Source: DATFKA01 sp042095835
Lineage (GTDB): Bacteria; Bacteroidota; Bacteroidia; Chitinophagales; Saprospiraceae
Direction: 5' to 3'
DNA length: 53,103 nt
Assembly: GCA_042095835.1 (NCBI GenBank)
Contig: JBELML010000028.1
Coordinates: 1-53,103 of the forward strand
A program made the position numbers and the translations under genes. The notes under the pieces are model-generated. The model was not told the DNA's origin. It made no database searches and saw nothing but the letters and a program-made list of their open reading frames with translations. The first letter of the stretch is position 1. Each line of letters opens with the position of its first letter. Shown piece after piece: positions 8,538-16,910 of the stretch.

Positions 8538-8753
8538 ATGCAGTATTTTAATATCTCTTTAGTCACCGTGATGGTAAGGTTTTATACGATGATGGCGGCC
8601 GTAATTATCGGTGTTTTTTCTGGACAAGGATGGTTGGCATTTTTAGCTTTACCGATTTTCTTATCGATCATGTTGGGAATTTCCTTTAAAAAAGAGAAGC
8701 CCAAATCTGCCCAAATTCAAAAAAGAACAGTGCGTACGCGTAAAGCGGCTTAG
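8538..8753 (+). CDS. Small membrane protein, 71 residues, unknown
   Basis: A 71-residue protein with two predicted membrane segments (about 6-27 and 31-49) separated by a short GQGW turn. A strongly basic tail follows (KKEKPK, KRTVRTRK), probably cytoplasmic. I do not recognise a named family. It is likely to be real because it has a -7 promoter box, tandem Crp/Fnr-type dyads upstream, an ATG start, and its own hairpin terminator at 8826-8861. This arrangement describes a stand-alone regulated transcript, plausibly responding to oxygen, redox or carbon state; that role is inference. Confidence 0.68.
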   Translation: MQYFNISLVTVMVRFYTMMAAVIIGVFSGQGWLAFLALPIFLSIMLGISFKKEKPKSAQIQKRTVRTRKAA

Positions 8754-8825
8754 TAGTAATAGTAGTATATTTTTTCGATCGTCAGGGTAAGAGACCCGAC
8801 TGTACGTCGACACTGTCGATCGCCT

Positions 8826-8861
8826 ATTGCAGCATATCCTTTCAGGTGTGCTGCAATTTTT
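8826..8861 (+). terminator. Rho-independent terminator
   Basis: The stem ATTGCAGCA (8826-8834) with TGCTGCAAT (8849-8857) is followed directly by a T-run. It ends the transcript of the 71-residue membrane protein, 70 bp past its stop. Confidence 0.72.
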
Positions 8862-8911
8862 GTCTAGATATTTATTTGACGGTGTATTCCTGAGCGGCTG
8901 AATAATAAATA

Positions 8912-9628
8912 CTAAAGTTGGGCTTGTAGTGCTTGCATTTCTTCGGCACTGAGATGTCTCCATTGACCAACTTTCAAATCTCCCAATTCGATATTCATCA
9001 CCCTTACTCGTTTCAGAGTGTATACTTTGTAGCCGAGATATTCGCACATGCGCCTGATCTGGCGATTAAGCCCCTGTGTCAAGGTGATTCTAAAAACAAA
9101 TTTATCCAGTTTTCTAACTTCGCACTTCTTGGTGACGGTGCCTAAAATAGGTAGGCCACTGCTCATTTGATTAAGGAATCGCTGATTAACCGGCTTATCC
9201 ACTTTGACGATATATTCTTTCTCATGATTGTTTTCCTCCCTCAAAATTTTATTAACGATATCTCCATCATTGGTTAATAGGATTAAACCAGAAGAGGCTT
9301 TATCTAAGCGACCAATTGGAAAAATCCGTTCTGGGAAATTGATAAAATCGATGATGTTGTCTTTATCTCTTAAATCGGTCGTGCTGGTGATACCTGGCGG
9401 TTTATTCAAGGCTAGATAGACCGATTTAGGTTTAGCTTGCAGGACTTGGCCATCGATCGTCACCTCATCTCCAGGGGAGACTCTATTCCCTTTTTTAGCT
9501 ATAGTACCATTAATTTTTACTCGACCAGCTTCTATCCAGCGATCGGCTTCACGGCGAGAAGAGATACCCGTGCTGCTGATGTATTTGTTGAGGCTGATGG
9601 AGTTGTCGTTGTGATCCAAGCTGTTCAA
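8912..9628 (-). CDS. rluF: 23S rRNA pseudouridine synthase RluF
   Basis: A 238-residue RsuA/RluB/E/F-family pseudouridine synthase. An S4 RNA-binding domain (about 12-60, SSTGISSRREADRWIEAG) precedes the catalytic domain with GRLDKASSGLILLTNDGD (about 98-115, catalytic Asp in GRLD). The RluF-specific block HEKEYIVKVDKP and the C-terminal TQGLNRQIRRMCEYLGYKV also match. RluF modifies U2604 in 23S rRNA. No ATG precedes the S4 domain; the open frame begins with TTG at 9628, so a TTG start is likely. A long inverted repeat (9638-9701) lies immediately upstream of the start, between this gene and the S9 peptidase. Confidence 0.9.
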   Translation of the reverse strand: MNSLDHNDNSISLNKYISSTGISSRREADRWIEAGRVKINGTIAKKGNRVSPGDEVTIDGQVLQAKPKSVYLALNKPPGITSTTDLRDKDNIIDFINFPERIFPIGRLDKASSGLILLTNDGDIVNKILREENNHEKEYIVKVDKPVNQRFLNQMSSGLPILGTVTKKCEVRKLDKFVFRITLTQGLNRQIRRMCEYLGYKVYTLKRVRVMNIELGDLKVGQWRHLSAEEMQALQAQL

Positions 9629-9637
9629 TTTTGGTTA

Positions 9638-9701
9638 AAAGGTTATTGGGTTAAAGGATTATCAGTTTTTAATCTAATAACCTTTTAACCCGATAACCTT
9701 A
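9638..9701. repeat. Long imperfect inverted repeat
   Basis: Two 28-nt arms (9638-9665 and 9674-9701) match at 23 of 28 positions across an 8-nt spacer. Within and beside them the unit GGTTAAAAGGTTATT (9633-9647) also has a perfect inverted partner at 9676-9690. The repeat fills the gap between the stop of the S9 peptidase gene and the start of rluF. It could act as a terminator for the peptidase mRNA, and its internally repetitive GGTTAwwGGGTTA pattern suggests a mobile palindromic repeat. Confidence 0.65.
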
Positions 9702-9704
9702 ATC

Positions 9705-11720
9705 TTACGGTTTTACCTCATCCTTAGTAGGATGTTTTTCAAACCATGCATTCAGGTAGCCAAAGGTACGTAAGAAATTAGATGGCTTGCGAGATGTGCC
9801 ATGAAATTCCTCATTAAAACGGATCATTACCGTAGGTACTTTGTTCATTTTTAGCGCTTGATAATATTCTTCGGTTTGCGAAATGGGCGTACGCAGGTCA
9901 TTTTCACCACACATCAGCATCGTTGGTGTTTTGACATTGCCAACATACATCAATGGGGAACGTTTGATATGCTCCGTTGGATCTTCCCAAGGATATTTCT
10001 CAAAATTATAATACCAGCCTGCACCATCGGTGGTGCCAACAAAAGAGAACCAATTGGTCACCGGATAATTAACAGAAGCGGCTGCAAAACGGTCGGTCTG
10101 GCCAACTATCCAACTGGTGAGCACTCCGCCACCACTACCTCCGTAGACGTACATTTTATTCTCATCGATGTAGCCGCGACTGATGACTTCATCAACACCG
10201 GCCATTAAGTCCTCGTAGTCTGGTCCTGGGTAGGCATTTTGTATGGCGTTGGCAAAATCATAGCCATAGCCCGTTGAGCCTCTTGGATTGGTGTAAAGGA
10301 CGACCTGATCCTGGGAAGCGTGTAGCTGGAAGTTATAGTTGAAGCCTACGTGATACATCCCGTGCGGGCCACCGTGGATGCGTAGCACCAGCGGATATTT
10401 TTTAGAGGCATCAAATTGTGGTGGTTTCACAATCCAACCTTGTACTTTGGTACCATCTTTGGATTTATACCATATTTCTTCTACCTCTCCCAGCTGCACA
10501 AAATCCAAAATATCGCTATTGACATTGGTGATGAGCTCCACTTCTGAAGGGGCGCTAGCTTTCAGTGCCACAATATCTGTGGGGTGGTGCGGATCACTCC
10601 AGGTGCCTACCATCTGACCATTTTTGGCCATATCGTTTACCGAGAGCATAACCTGCCCTTTGGTCAGTTGAGTGACTTGGCCCTCTAGTGTAGCGTGGTA
10701 GAGGTGGCTGGCTCCTAGAGCGCGTAGGTTGAAATAAATACCTGAGCCATCTGCTGCCCACATTGCGCTGCCCGGCCGCTCGTCAAGACTTTCGGTGATG
10801 ACTTTGAGACCGCTCCCATCGGTATTCATCACGAACATTTTGCGGTCTAGGTAGAAGTTTTTTGTGTCGATAAAGCCAAGGAAGGCGATCATTTTTCCAT
10901 CAGGAGATACCACTGGACTAGACTCTGATCCCTTACGATCGGTAAGCTCCGTGATCTTCCTGGTTTTAAGGTCGACGGCATACAGGTTACTTTGGCCACG
11001 AGCATAGTCGGCCTCAGGATAGCGATAGCTGCTGAAATAGAGGGCGTTTCCATCTTTGCTCCAAGCAATGCTACTGCTGGCATTCCAATCTCCATCAGTG
11101 ATTTGGCGGGCTGTACCACCGTCGGCGGGCACTACAAAAATTTGGCGGAAACCGCGTTCTAAAAAGCCAACTCTATCTTGGGAGTAATCCATTTGATCGA
11201 TAACGCGTGGTGCTTTAGTCCATTTGGCCCCTTTTGGAGGTTTGGGAATACCTTTCAGGCTTAGCGCTGGGGCGGCATCTACGTGCATCGTAAAGGCTAA
11301 ATATTTGCCATCAGGTGACCAGGTCATGCCACTAGGTGATTTTTCTAGCTTGGTGATTTGCGTGGGCTCGCCTTCTACACCAAGATATTTGATAAAAATC
11401 TGGGTACCGTCTGGTTCTCCTTTTTTCGTGAAAGCGATACGTTTTCCATCAGGAGACCATCTGCCGTTTGATCCGTTTAGGAAGAATCGATTTTGGCTCC
11501 CGTCGATATTCGTGATCCAAAGGTCAGTTTCTCGGCGATCATCTTTCAGGTTGATCCAGGTGCGGGCATAAAGTACTTGCTGGCCATCAGGCGAAAGTCT
11601 AGGACTAGAGGTCCACTCATAGTCGCCATAATGGTCAAGCGAGAGGCGCTCCATTTCTTGGGCTTGCAGGCTCCAAGTGAGCATAAAAAGTAGACAAAAG
11701 AAAACTGTTTTTCTCAGCAT
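9705..11720 (-). CDS. S9 family peptidase (prolyl oligopeptidase type)
   Basis: A 671-residue secreted serine peptidase with a signal peptide (about 1-20). An N-terminal beta-propeller follows, with repeated WSPDGK, SPDGQ and WSKDG motifs typical of PD40/WD40-like blades (about 30-380). The C-terminal alpha/beta-hydrolase domain has a GGSGGG nucleophile elbow (Ser about 530), an Asp in GENDLRTP (about 608) and a His in EFHGTS (about 640). Members cleave short peptides; the propeller restricts access to the active site. Periplasmic peptide breakdown is the likely role. Its length is typical of the acylaminoacyl-peptidase-like S9C group. Confidence 0.92.
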   Translation of the reverse strand: MLRKTVFFCLLFMLTWSLQAQEMERLSLDHYGDYEWTSSPRLSPDGQQVLYARTWINLKDDRRETDLWITNIDGSQNRFFLNGSNGRWSPDGKRIAFTKKGEPDGTQIFIKYLGVEGEPTQITKLEKSPSGMTWSPDGKYLAFTMHVDAAPALSLKGIPKPPKGAKWTKAPRVIDQMDYSQDRVGFLERGFRQIFVVPADGGTARQITDGDWNASSSIAWSKDGNALYFSSYRYPEADYARGQSNLYAVDLKTRKITELTDRKGSESSPVVSPDGKMIAFLGFIDTKNFYLDRKMFVMNTDGSGLKVITESLDERPGSAMWAADGSGIYFNLRALGASHLYHATLEGQVTQLTKGQVMLSVNDMAKNGQMVGTWSDPHHPTDIVALKASAPSEVELITNVNSDILDFVQLGEVEEIWYKSKDGTKVQGWIVKPPQFDASKKYPLVLRIHGGPHGMYHVGFNYNFQLHASQDQVVLYTNPRGSTGYGYDFANAIQNAYPGPDYEDLMAGVDEVISRGYIDENKMYVYGGSGGGVLTSWIVGQTDRFAAASVNYPVTNWFSFVGTTDGAGWYYNFEKYPWEDPTEHIKRSPLMYVGNVKTPTMLMCGENDLRTPISQTEEYYQALKMNKVPTVMIRFNEEFHGTSRKPSNFLRTFGYLNAWFEKHPTKDEVKP

Positions 11721-11831
11721 AATGTATTCGATTTTGGTGTGATTACTATGAAAATAGGAAGGATTTTGGAAAAGGATATAGCGAGTCGATGGGTGACCAC
11801 TTAGGAGGAATGAAAGGAGCTATTGAAAAGG

Positions 11832-11868
11832 CCAAAGGCTTACATCTACCGGAAATGCAAGCCTTTGG
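11832..11868 (-). terminator. Hairpin terminator
   Basis: Perfect 10-bp arms CCAAAGGCTT (11832-11841) and AAGCCTTTGG (11859-11868) lie 22 bp beyond the stop of the leftward gene at 11890. The T-run is weak on the minus strand. Confidence 0.55.
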
Positions 11869-11889
11869 TAAGGTATTTATTCTGAAAGC

Positions 11890-12372
11890 CTAGGATAACT
11901 TTAATCGTTTCAGTTGAAAATAGAGCCCTGTACTTATCACTAGGAAAAGTAAGAATAAATAAGTTTTAGATAGGAGAGGGAGTTCTTCGACAACGACTAC
12001 GCCCCCTCCTGGAAGTGGTAAAACCCTCGAGCAAGCACTTCCATTTTGTATATCCATCACGCTGGGGTTAGCTGCATTGCCTGAGATAGTGACTGTGCCT
12101 ACTCCATTTGGAGAGGCGTTTAATAGTGGTTGTAATCCGCAGAATTCTGAAAGTGTAGCATTAGCTGTAATACTAATATCACCTCCAATAGATAATAAGT
12201 TTTGGAGCCCATCAAGGTTGGTCAGTATAGCATTTGTATTCTCGTCCCTCTCAATGAAAGTGCATTGTGAAAATGCAGAGGTTTGCATAATAAAGGATAG
12301 AAGGGCCAGGGTTTGTAGGCTTTTTTTTATCGTATTATGATTTGTTAAACAGGAATAGGGTGTTAACACCAA
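11890..12372 (-). CDS. Small secreted protein with L-domain-like core; start codon possibly lost
   Basis: The open frame has 160 codons. From residue 15 it reads as a normal signal peptide (KKSLQTLALLSFIMQTSAFSQ). The core NLDGLQNLLSIGGDISI...FCGLQPLL resembles a receptor L-domain/leucine-rich beta-helix turn. The end (LPLLSKTYLFLLFLVISTGLYF then KRLK) is a hydrophobic segment plus basic tail, reminiscent of IPTL-CTERM-type anchors. Oddly, there is no ATG anywhere in the 5' part of the frame: the position where ATGAAAAAA would be expected reads ATA AAA AAA (12330-12328). Translation would need TTG (12372), GTG or another rare start. The truncated element copy 3 begins 33 bp upstream. It may be a decaying gene. 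Confidence 0.55.
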   Translation of the reverse strand: MVLTPYSCLTNHNTIKKSLQTLALLSFIMQTSAFSQCTFIERDENTNAILTNLDGLQNLLSIGGDISITANATLSEFCGLQPLLNASPNGVGTVTISGNAANPSVMDIQNGSACSRVLPLPGGGVVVVEELPLLSKTYLFLLFLVISTGLYFQLKRLKLS

Positions 12373-12404
12373 ATACGTAAAATAAGAGTTTTTTAAAAAG
12401 GCTT

Positions 12405-12626
12405 ATTTTTTATAATTCCTACTAAAACTCCAATTCAAAACCGCTCTAGCATCTTCATTTTTGTCATTCGATACAAAAACGAAGCAAAAAAATCTTGCCT
12501 AGCCAAACTCGTTCCACTCGAACAGTGCCTAGGCGGCATCCCGCACTTCGCTTATCACCTTTTTCTCACTTAATTTCGAGAAATAAGCATTTCTTTTTAA
12601 GTTTTTATTTTAATGCGTTTGCCCTA
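12405..12626. mobile_element. MITE-like element, copy 3, left end missing
   Basis: About 222 bp matching copies 1 and 2 from ATTTTTTATAATTCCTACT rightwards to the intact right terminus GCGTTTGCCCTA (ending 12626). The leftmost ~33 bp, including the left inverted terminus, are absent, and no matching 9-bp duplication is visible beside the remnant. The copy was therefore shortened by deletion or recombination after insertion and is probably immobile. It abuts the possibly degraded gene at 11890-12372. Confidence 0.82.
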
Positions 12627-12643
12627 ATTTTTTAGTCTAAATG

Positions 12644-12678
12644 AAAAAACCTAGCCAATTGCTTGACTAGGTTTTTTT
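12644..12678. terminator. Bidirectional Rho-independent terminator
   Basis: AAAAACCTAG and CTAGGTTTTT arms enclose a further CAA/TTG pairing, with an A-run on one side and a T-run on the other. It ends the leftward metalloprotease transcript (stop at 12728) and could also stop rightward read-through. Confidence 0.75.
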
Positions 12679-12727
12679 CAACAAAGAGAAACGCTTTCTT
12701 TCTCTGATAGCTTATGTAAAGGCAGGA

Positions 12728-15304
12728 TCAATCATCCATATCCAGCGCCTCCTCAATACGCATGATACAATCTTCGTAGTGATACTTGGTCATGTCATCA
12801 TCTGCTTTCTTTACCGCTTTTTCTAGAGCAGCGTGGATTTTTTTCAAGTTCCCCATCGTGATAGAGACCATATCCGTTTTCTTAGGATCCATGGATGGGC
12901 CATTCACTAGATTGAAACCATAACCTCTGAAAGAGAAAGAACTGCCACCTTTAGGGTCCATGTTGCTGATCAACTTCTCCAAGTGGATTTTTTGTAAGTT
13001 TCTGCGGTGCATACTGACGTCTGTACCTGTGATCAACTCTGTCCAGATACCACGGTAGAGATCATTGTGGAGATCGGCAATGCCATAGTTATTGGGGTCT
13101 TGAGCAACATTCTCCATCATGCGTGACATACGACTTACGCTTAGCAGGCTATTCAGAGTGGATTCTTGTAGTCGGGCGATCGCAGCTACACCCGCATCAG
13201 GACGAATCTTATTCAGAATGTCCTCAGACATCAACCACTCAGGTGTCTGAAACAATTGTGTATTCAAGAATTTTACGGCTTCTCTTTGACTTTCTTTAGA
13301 GACCGGCTTGTACACTTCTCCTTCTTGGTCATAGGTCTTTGGTGTTGCGTTTACACCACCGACCCATTTGGCTACGTGGCCCATATAACGGCGATACTGC
13401 CCTACCAAACTATTATATAACTCATTGGTCATTTCATAGTGCTTGGCATCTTCTGCTGCCCAGTCAACCAGATTAGGAAGAATACGCTGCAAATTCTTGA
13501 TACCATATTCTGAAGCTAGCACAGAATTGTCACCAATATCTTCACTCTGAGCACGTGGATCGTAAGGATTGATTTGAGAAAGGAATAAAAGCCTATCGTT
13601 GCCAATTACTTTTTCCTTGTACAAATCATTTAGTTTCATTTTATCTTCATACTCATCTTTGGTATCGTAGAAGGTTTTATAATTCCACTCAATGGCCCAT
13701 TTATCATAATCACCAACCCGAGGCATCAAATCTGTAACACCATCTTCTGGCTGAGCAACGTAGTTAAATCGTGCGTAGTCCATAATTGAAGATGTGTGAC
13801 CATTCTCTTTGACCCATTCTGGATCGCGTAATTTTTCTACCGGAGTAGCATTACTTGCTCCGAAGTTGTGTTGTAAACCGATGGTGTGACCAACCTCATG
13901 TGCAGATACAAAACGGATTAATTCTCCCATCAACTTTTCATCATACTTATTAAGTCGAGCACGCTCGTCAACTGCAGCTGTTTGTATGGTGTACCAGTTC
14001 TTTAACAACTTTTGAATATTATGATACCAGCCAATGTGGCTTTCTAGGATTTCTCCAGTCCGCGGATCGTGTACATTAGGTCCGTAGGCGTTCTGGATGG
14101 GAGAAGCGAAATAACGAATCACCGAATAACGAGCATCTTCCAGACTCATAGTGGTATCTTCTACTGGCCAATCTTTGGCTTGGATAGCATTTTTCCATCC
14201 CGCTTGCTCAAAGGCAGGCTGCCAATCTTCAACACCTTGCTTTAAGTAAGAAACCCAGCGCTCCGGTGTAGCCGGATCGATATAGAATACAATTGGTTTC
14301 TTAGGTTCGATCAATTCTCCTCTTTGCTGTGCTTGAGCATCTGCAGCATTCTTGGCTTCTAGGCGCCATCTTACAGTGAAAACTTCGGTCTCTGCTCTTT
14401 GGCGACCTTCATCAAATACAGTGTAGCCATTGGCAAAAATACCTACTCGCGGATCGAAGATACGACGACGCATCTTTTCTTCAGGTAGCAAAATCATAGA
14501 TGTATTCATCTCCAAGGTGATTACCCCAGAGTTGACCCCAGAGATTAAATCTACTGTACGTGGTCTACGTCCTGGAGGAGAAGGATTGATAGAAGGAGGT
14601 GATACATTAAAGGTTTTTACGGTACGTACTTCTACATTAATCGGATAGGAAGACACCCTCTTGATGTAAGAGCGATCCTTGGCCATGTTTCTGATCTTAA
14701 AGCGTTGTTTATCAAATGAGCTAACAATAAAGATAGGATTATCTCCTTCCAAAAACTTGGTTACGTCAATTAGTGTGGAAGTATCCTTACGTGTGGCACT
14801 TATGTTAAATGCCGCGGCAATCGGATGTACATTAGAGTTCTGTACCGCCTGATATAAAGGTTGAATCGTGTCGGGAGTGGTATTCACATAGCTAATGATA
14901 CGCATGAACACATTCTTCTTTGGTCCTTTTTCGAAGCGGATAACTTGTTCATTGGCCTGCTCACCACCGTAGCCAGCACCAGTTGGGGCTTTAGCGATAC
15001 GCGTAACTGCGAGGATATCTCTGCCGAAAATGTTTTCAGGAATCTCGAAGTAGTATTTTCCTTCCACTTCGTGAACATGGAATAGACCTTCGTCGGTTTT
15101 CGCTTTATCGGTGACAAAGTCTTTGAAGGTTTTTTCTTTTTTCTTTTCGTCCTTCTTGTCTTTACCGTCTTTTTTCTCACCATCCTCCGCAGCTTCTTTT
15201 TTAGCTGGGGGAGTAGGCTTTTGAGCTTCTAGTGAACCTGTAAAAAGGATAGCCGCACTCATTAGACTTAGTAATAAGTACTTTTTCCAGGTATTGTGAA
15301 TCAT
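12728..15304 (-). CDS. Zinc-dependent metalloprotease (DUF5117/DUF4953 type)
   Basis: An 858-residue secreted protein. A signal peptide (about 1-27) is followed by a Lys/Glu/Asp-rich linker (about 30-60) and a DUF5118/DUF5117-like beta region beginning GLFHVHEVEGKYYFEIP. The extended zinc motif HEVGHTIGLQHNFGAS lies near 465-480, matching the metzincin form HExxHxxGxxH. The C-terminal part carries a Met-containing SIMDYARFNY turn. Members are predicted zinc endopeptidases of the periplasm or cell surface with unknown substrates. The length and all key residues are as expected. It is a single-gene transcript, bounded by the terminator at 12644-12678. Confidence 0.9.
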   Translation of the reverse strand: MIHNTWKKYLLLSLMSAAILFTGSLEAQKPTPPAKKEAAEDGEKKDGKDKKDEKKKEKTFKDFVTDKAKTDEGLFHVHEVEGKYYFEIPENIFGRDILAVTRIAKAPTGAGYGGEQANEQVIRFEKGPKKNVFMRIISYVNTTPDTIQPLYQAVQNSNVHPIAAAFNISATRKDTSTLIDVTKFLEGDNPIFIVSSFDKQRFKIRNMAKDRSYIKRVSSYPINVEVRTVKTFNVSPPSINPSPPGRRPRTVDLISGVNSGVITLEMNTSMILLPEEKMRRRIFDPRVGIFANGYTVFDEGRQRAETEVFTVRWRLEAKNAADAQAQQRGELIEPKKPIVFYIDPATPERWVSYLKQGVEDWQPAFEQAGWKNAIQAKDWPVEDTTMSLEDARYSVIRYFASPIQNAYGPNVHDPRTGEILESHIGWYHNIQKLLKNWYTIQTAAVDERARLNKYDEKLMGELIRFVSAHEVGHTIGLQHNFGASNATPVEKLRDPEWVKENGHTSSIMDYARFNYVAQPEDGVTDLMPRVGDYDKWAIEWNYKTFYDTKDEYEDKMKLNDLYKEKVIGNDRLLFLSQINPYDPRAQSEDIGDNSVLASEYGIKNLQRILPNLVDWAAEDAKHYEMTNELYNSLVGQYRRYMGHVAKWVGGVNATPKTYDQEGEVYKPVSKESQREAVKFLNTQLFQTPEWLMSEDILNKIRPDAGVAAIARLQESTLNSLLSVSRMSRMMENVAQDPNNYGIADLHNDLYRGIWTELITGTDVSMHRRNLQKIHLEKLISNMDPKGGSSFSFRGYGFNLVNGPSMDPKKTDMVSITMGNLKKIHAALEKAVKKADDDMTKYHYEDCIMRIEEALDMDD

Positions 15305-15654
15305 AATAAATGGTTATGGTTAGAGAAAATGTATAGTGTGTTATTAAATGTATGCCCACCGCATTTTTTAGGAGCCATAGAAAAGAACCAAGCTGAATTC
15401 GGGTGACATTGTTATTCTAATACAGATTAAAGGTAGAAAATAGAATTTAGTTTACAGATAAGAGCTGATTGTTTATAGATAAATGGTCGATTTGAACCGT
15501 CGTAGAGCAATTTGAACTATCCTGGGATATTAACATTACAAGAGAGAACCCTTGTGGCAAAGAGACCATACTGACGAGAAATGGTACTGACGAGCAGGTT
15601 TCTATCAGTATAAAAATCTAGAACAACATTAACCAACATTAAAATATCTAAGCA
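15305..15654. other. Divergent intergenic region with short direct repeats
   Basis: These 350 bases separate the divergent metalloprotease and MBL-fold genes and hold no gene that I can support. They contain two direct-repeat pairs: ATTTGAAC at about 15490 and 15510 (20 bp apart), and TACTGACGAG at 15569-15578 and 15585-15594 (16 bp apart), the latter followed by a TATCAGTA inverted half. Both could be protein-binding sites for the divergent promoters. No clear TAnnTTTG box was found. Confidence 0.4.
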
Positions 15655-16566
15655 ATGCTCAATCGTAGACAATTTATGAATCGCTCCGCTATGTTCAGCG
15701 GAATTGCCTTGTTGCCTTGGCAGCTAAAAGCCTTGCAAGCTGTCTTGCCAATGGCTGGTACTATGACACCCTTAAGAAATAAGGTAGGTATTTATACCGA
15801 AAGAGGAGGGACCATCGGCTGGATGATATCCAAAGAGGGAATCGTTGTGGTAGATACTCAATTCCAGGATCAGTCCAAAAATTTTATTGCCGAAGCTCAG
15901 AAGATGGAGGATAGGCCAGTCATTGATTTATTAATCAATACGCACCATCATGGCGATCACACAGGCGGGAATATTGCTTTTAAAGGAATTGTTGGCAATC
16001 ATGTAGCGCATAAAAACTCTAAAGCTAATCAAGAGCGAGTGGCTAAAGCCAGAAGCCAAGAGGAAACTCAACTATACCCCAAAACGGTATTTGAGAATTC
16101 CTGGACGCAGCAAGTTGGTCAAGAGATCATGACTTTGCGGTACTTTGGGCCTGCTCATACCAATGGAGATGCTGTCACTCATTTTGAGAATGCTAATGTG
16201 GTGCACATGGGAGACTTGATGTTCAATCGACGATTTCCCTATATTGATAAATCTTCGGGAGCTTCTATTGCAAATTGGATAAAGGTATTAGGAAAAGTGC
16301 GGAAAACTTTTGATAAGGATACGCTCTTTATTTTTGGCCATGCTGGTGAAGGCTATGAAGTAACCGGAGACCTGGATGATATTAAAGCAATGCAGCAATA
16401 TCTTAAGAAACTACTCAAATTCGGGAAGAAATCGGTCAAAGCTGGAATATCCCAAGAAGACCTCCTCAAAGGACTCGAAACCATCCCCGGAGCACCAGAG
16501 TGGAAAGGCAGAGGTATTGAGCGGAATATTTCGGCGGTGTATCAAGAGCTTGCAGAGGGGGAGTGA
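15655..16566 (+). CDS. MBL-fold metallo-hydrolase, Tat-exported
   Basis: A 303-residue metallo-beta-lactamase-fold hydrolase. The N-terminus (LNRRQFMNRSAMFSGIALLP) looks like a twin-arginine signal. The dinuclear zinc motif is complete: HHHGDH at 97-102 (His97, His99, Asp101, His102), His in FGPAHTNGD near 168, Asp in VHMGDLMF near 190 and His in FGHAGEG near 229. The subgroup resembles periplasmic hydrolases with SoxH/quinoprotein relay-like or subclass B3-like cores; the substrate cannot be told from the sequence. The stop is followed at once by a GTGATGTG minisatellite. Confidence 0.88.
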   Translation: MLNRRQFMNRSAMFSGIALLPWQLKALQAVLPMAGTMTPLRNKVGIYTERGGTIGWMISKEGIVVVDTQFQDQSKNFIAEAQKMEDRPVIDLLINTHHHGDHTGGNIAFKGIVGNHVAHKNSKANQERVAKARSQEETQLYPKTVFENSWTQQVGQEIMTLRYFGPAHTNGDAVTHFENANVVHMGDLMFNRRFPYIDKSSGASIANWIKVLGKVRKTFDKDTLFIFGHAGEGYEVTGDLDDIKAMQQYLKKLLKFGKKSVKAGISQEDLLKGLETIPGAPEWKGRGIERNISAVYQELAEGE

Positions 16567-16712
16567 TGTGGAGGGACATGTAGTGATGTAGTGATGTGGA
16601 GATATGGTGATGTGTAGAGACATGTAGTGATGTGGTGATGTGAAGACATAGTGATGTAGAAATGTAGTGATGTGGAGATATTGGCACATAACACATAGCA
16701 CATAACACATAG
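16562..16712. repeat. GTGATGTG minisatellite with 14-bp tandem repeat
   Basis: From 16562 to 16680 the sequence is a degenerate tandem array of units such as AGTGATGT, GGTGATGTG and GGAGACAT, with no coding sense on either strand. It overlaps the last codons of the MBL gene. It is followed by two exact copies of CACATAACACATAG (16685-16698 and 16699-16712). A similar array lies at 17746-17868 beyond the SDR gene, so the SDR is bracketed by the same repeat type. Confidence 0.8.
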
Positions 16713-16781
16713 TGTAACGCCTGCCGACACAGGGGAGCCAAAAAATAGTTAAAAGTTTTTTGGCTTTTCTTCAACTTTGTT

Positions 16782-16828
16782 TTGGAATGAATGTTCTGTA
16801 ATTGTATTTATTGGAATGATTGTTCCAA
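16782..16828 (+). promoter_or_regulatory. Tandem candidate operator of the TetR regulator
   Basis: A dyad TTGGAATGATTGTTCCAA (16811-16828) has 6-bp arms TTGGAA/TTCCAA. A related site, TTGGAATGAATGTTC (16782-16796), starts 29 bp earlier. Both lie 80-130 bp before the SDR start in the only promoter region of the SDR/TetR pair. TetR-family proteins bind such palindromes near their own or adjacent genes, so the 17905 product is the natural candidate. This assignment is inference. Confidence 0.5.
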
Positions 16829-16910
16829 TTTTATTCTGACTGTCTCGATTAGAGACGTTATTTAGGCATTAGAACTTTAATTATTAATCATATTAAATTA
16901 TTAAACCATC

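Noticed and set aside
16411..16774. Long minus-strand frames rich in His, Thr and Ser over the minisatellite
   Set aside because: They are by-products of the GTGATGTG array, which reads as ITTSLH-like repeats in every frame. There is no start context, domain or base-composition signal.
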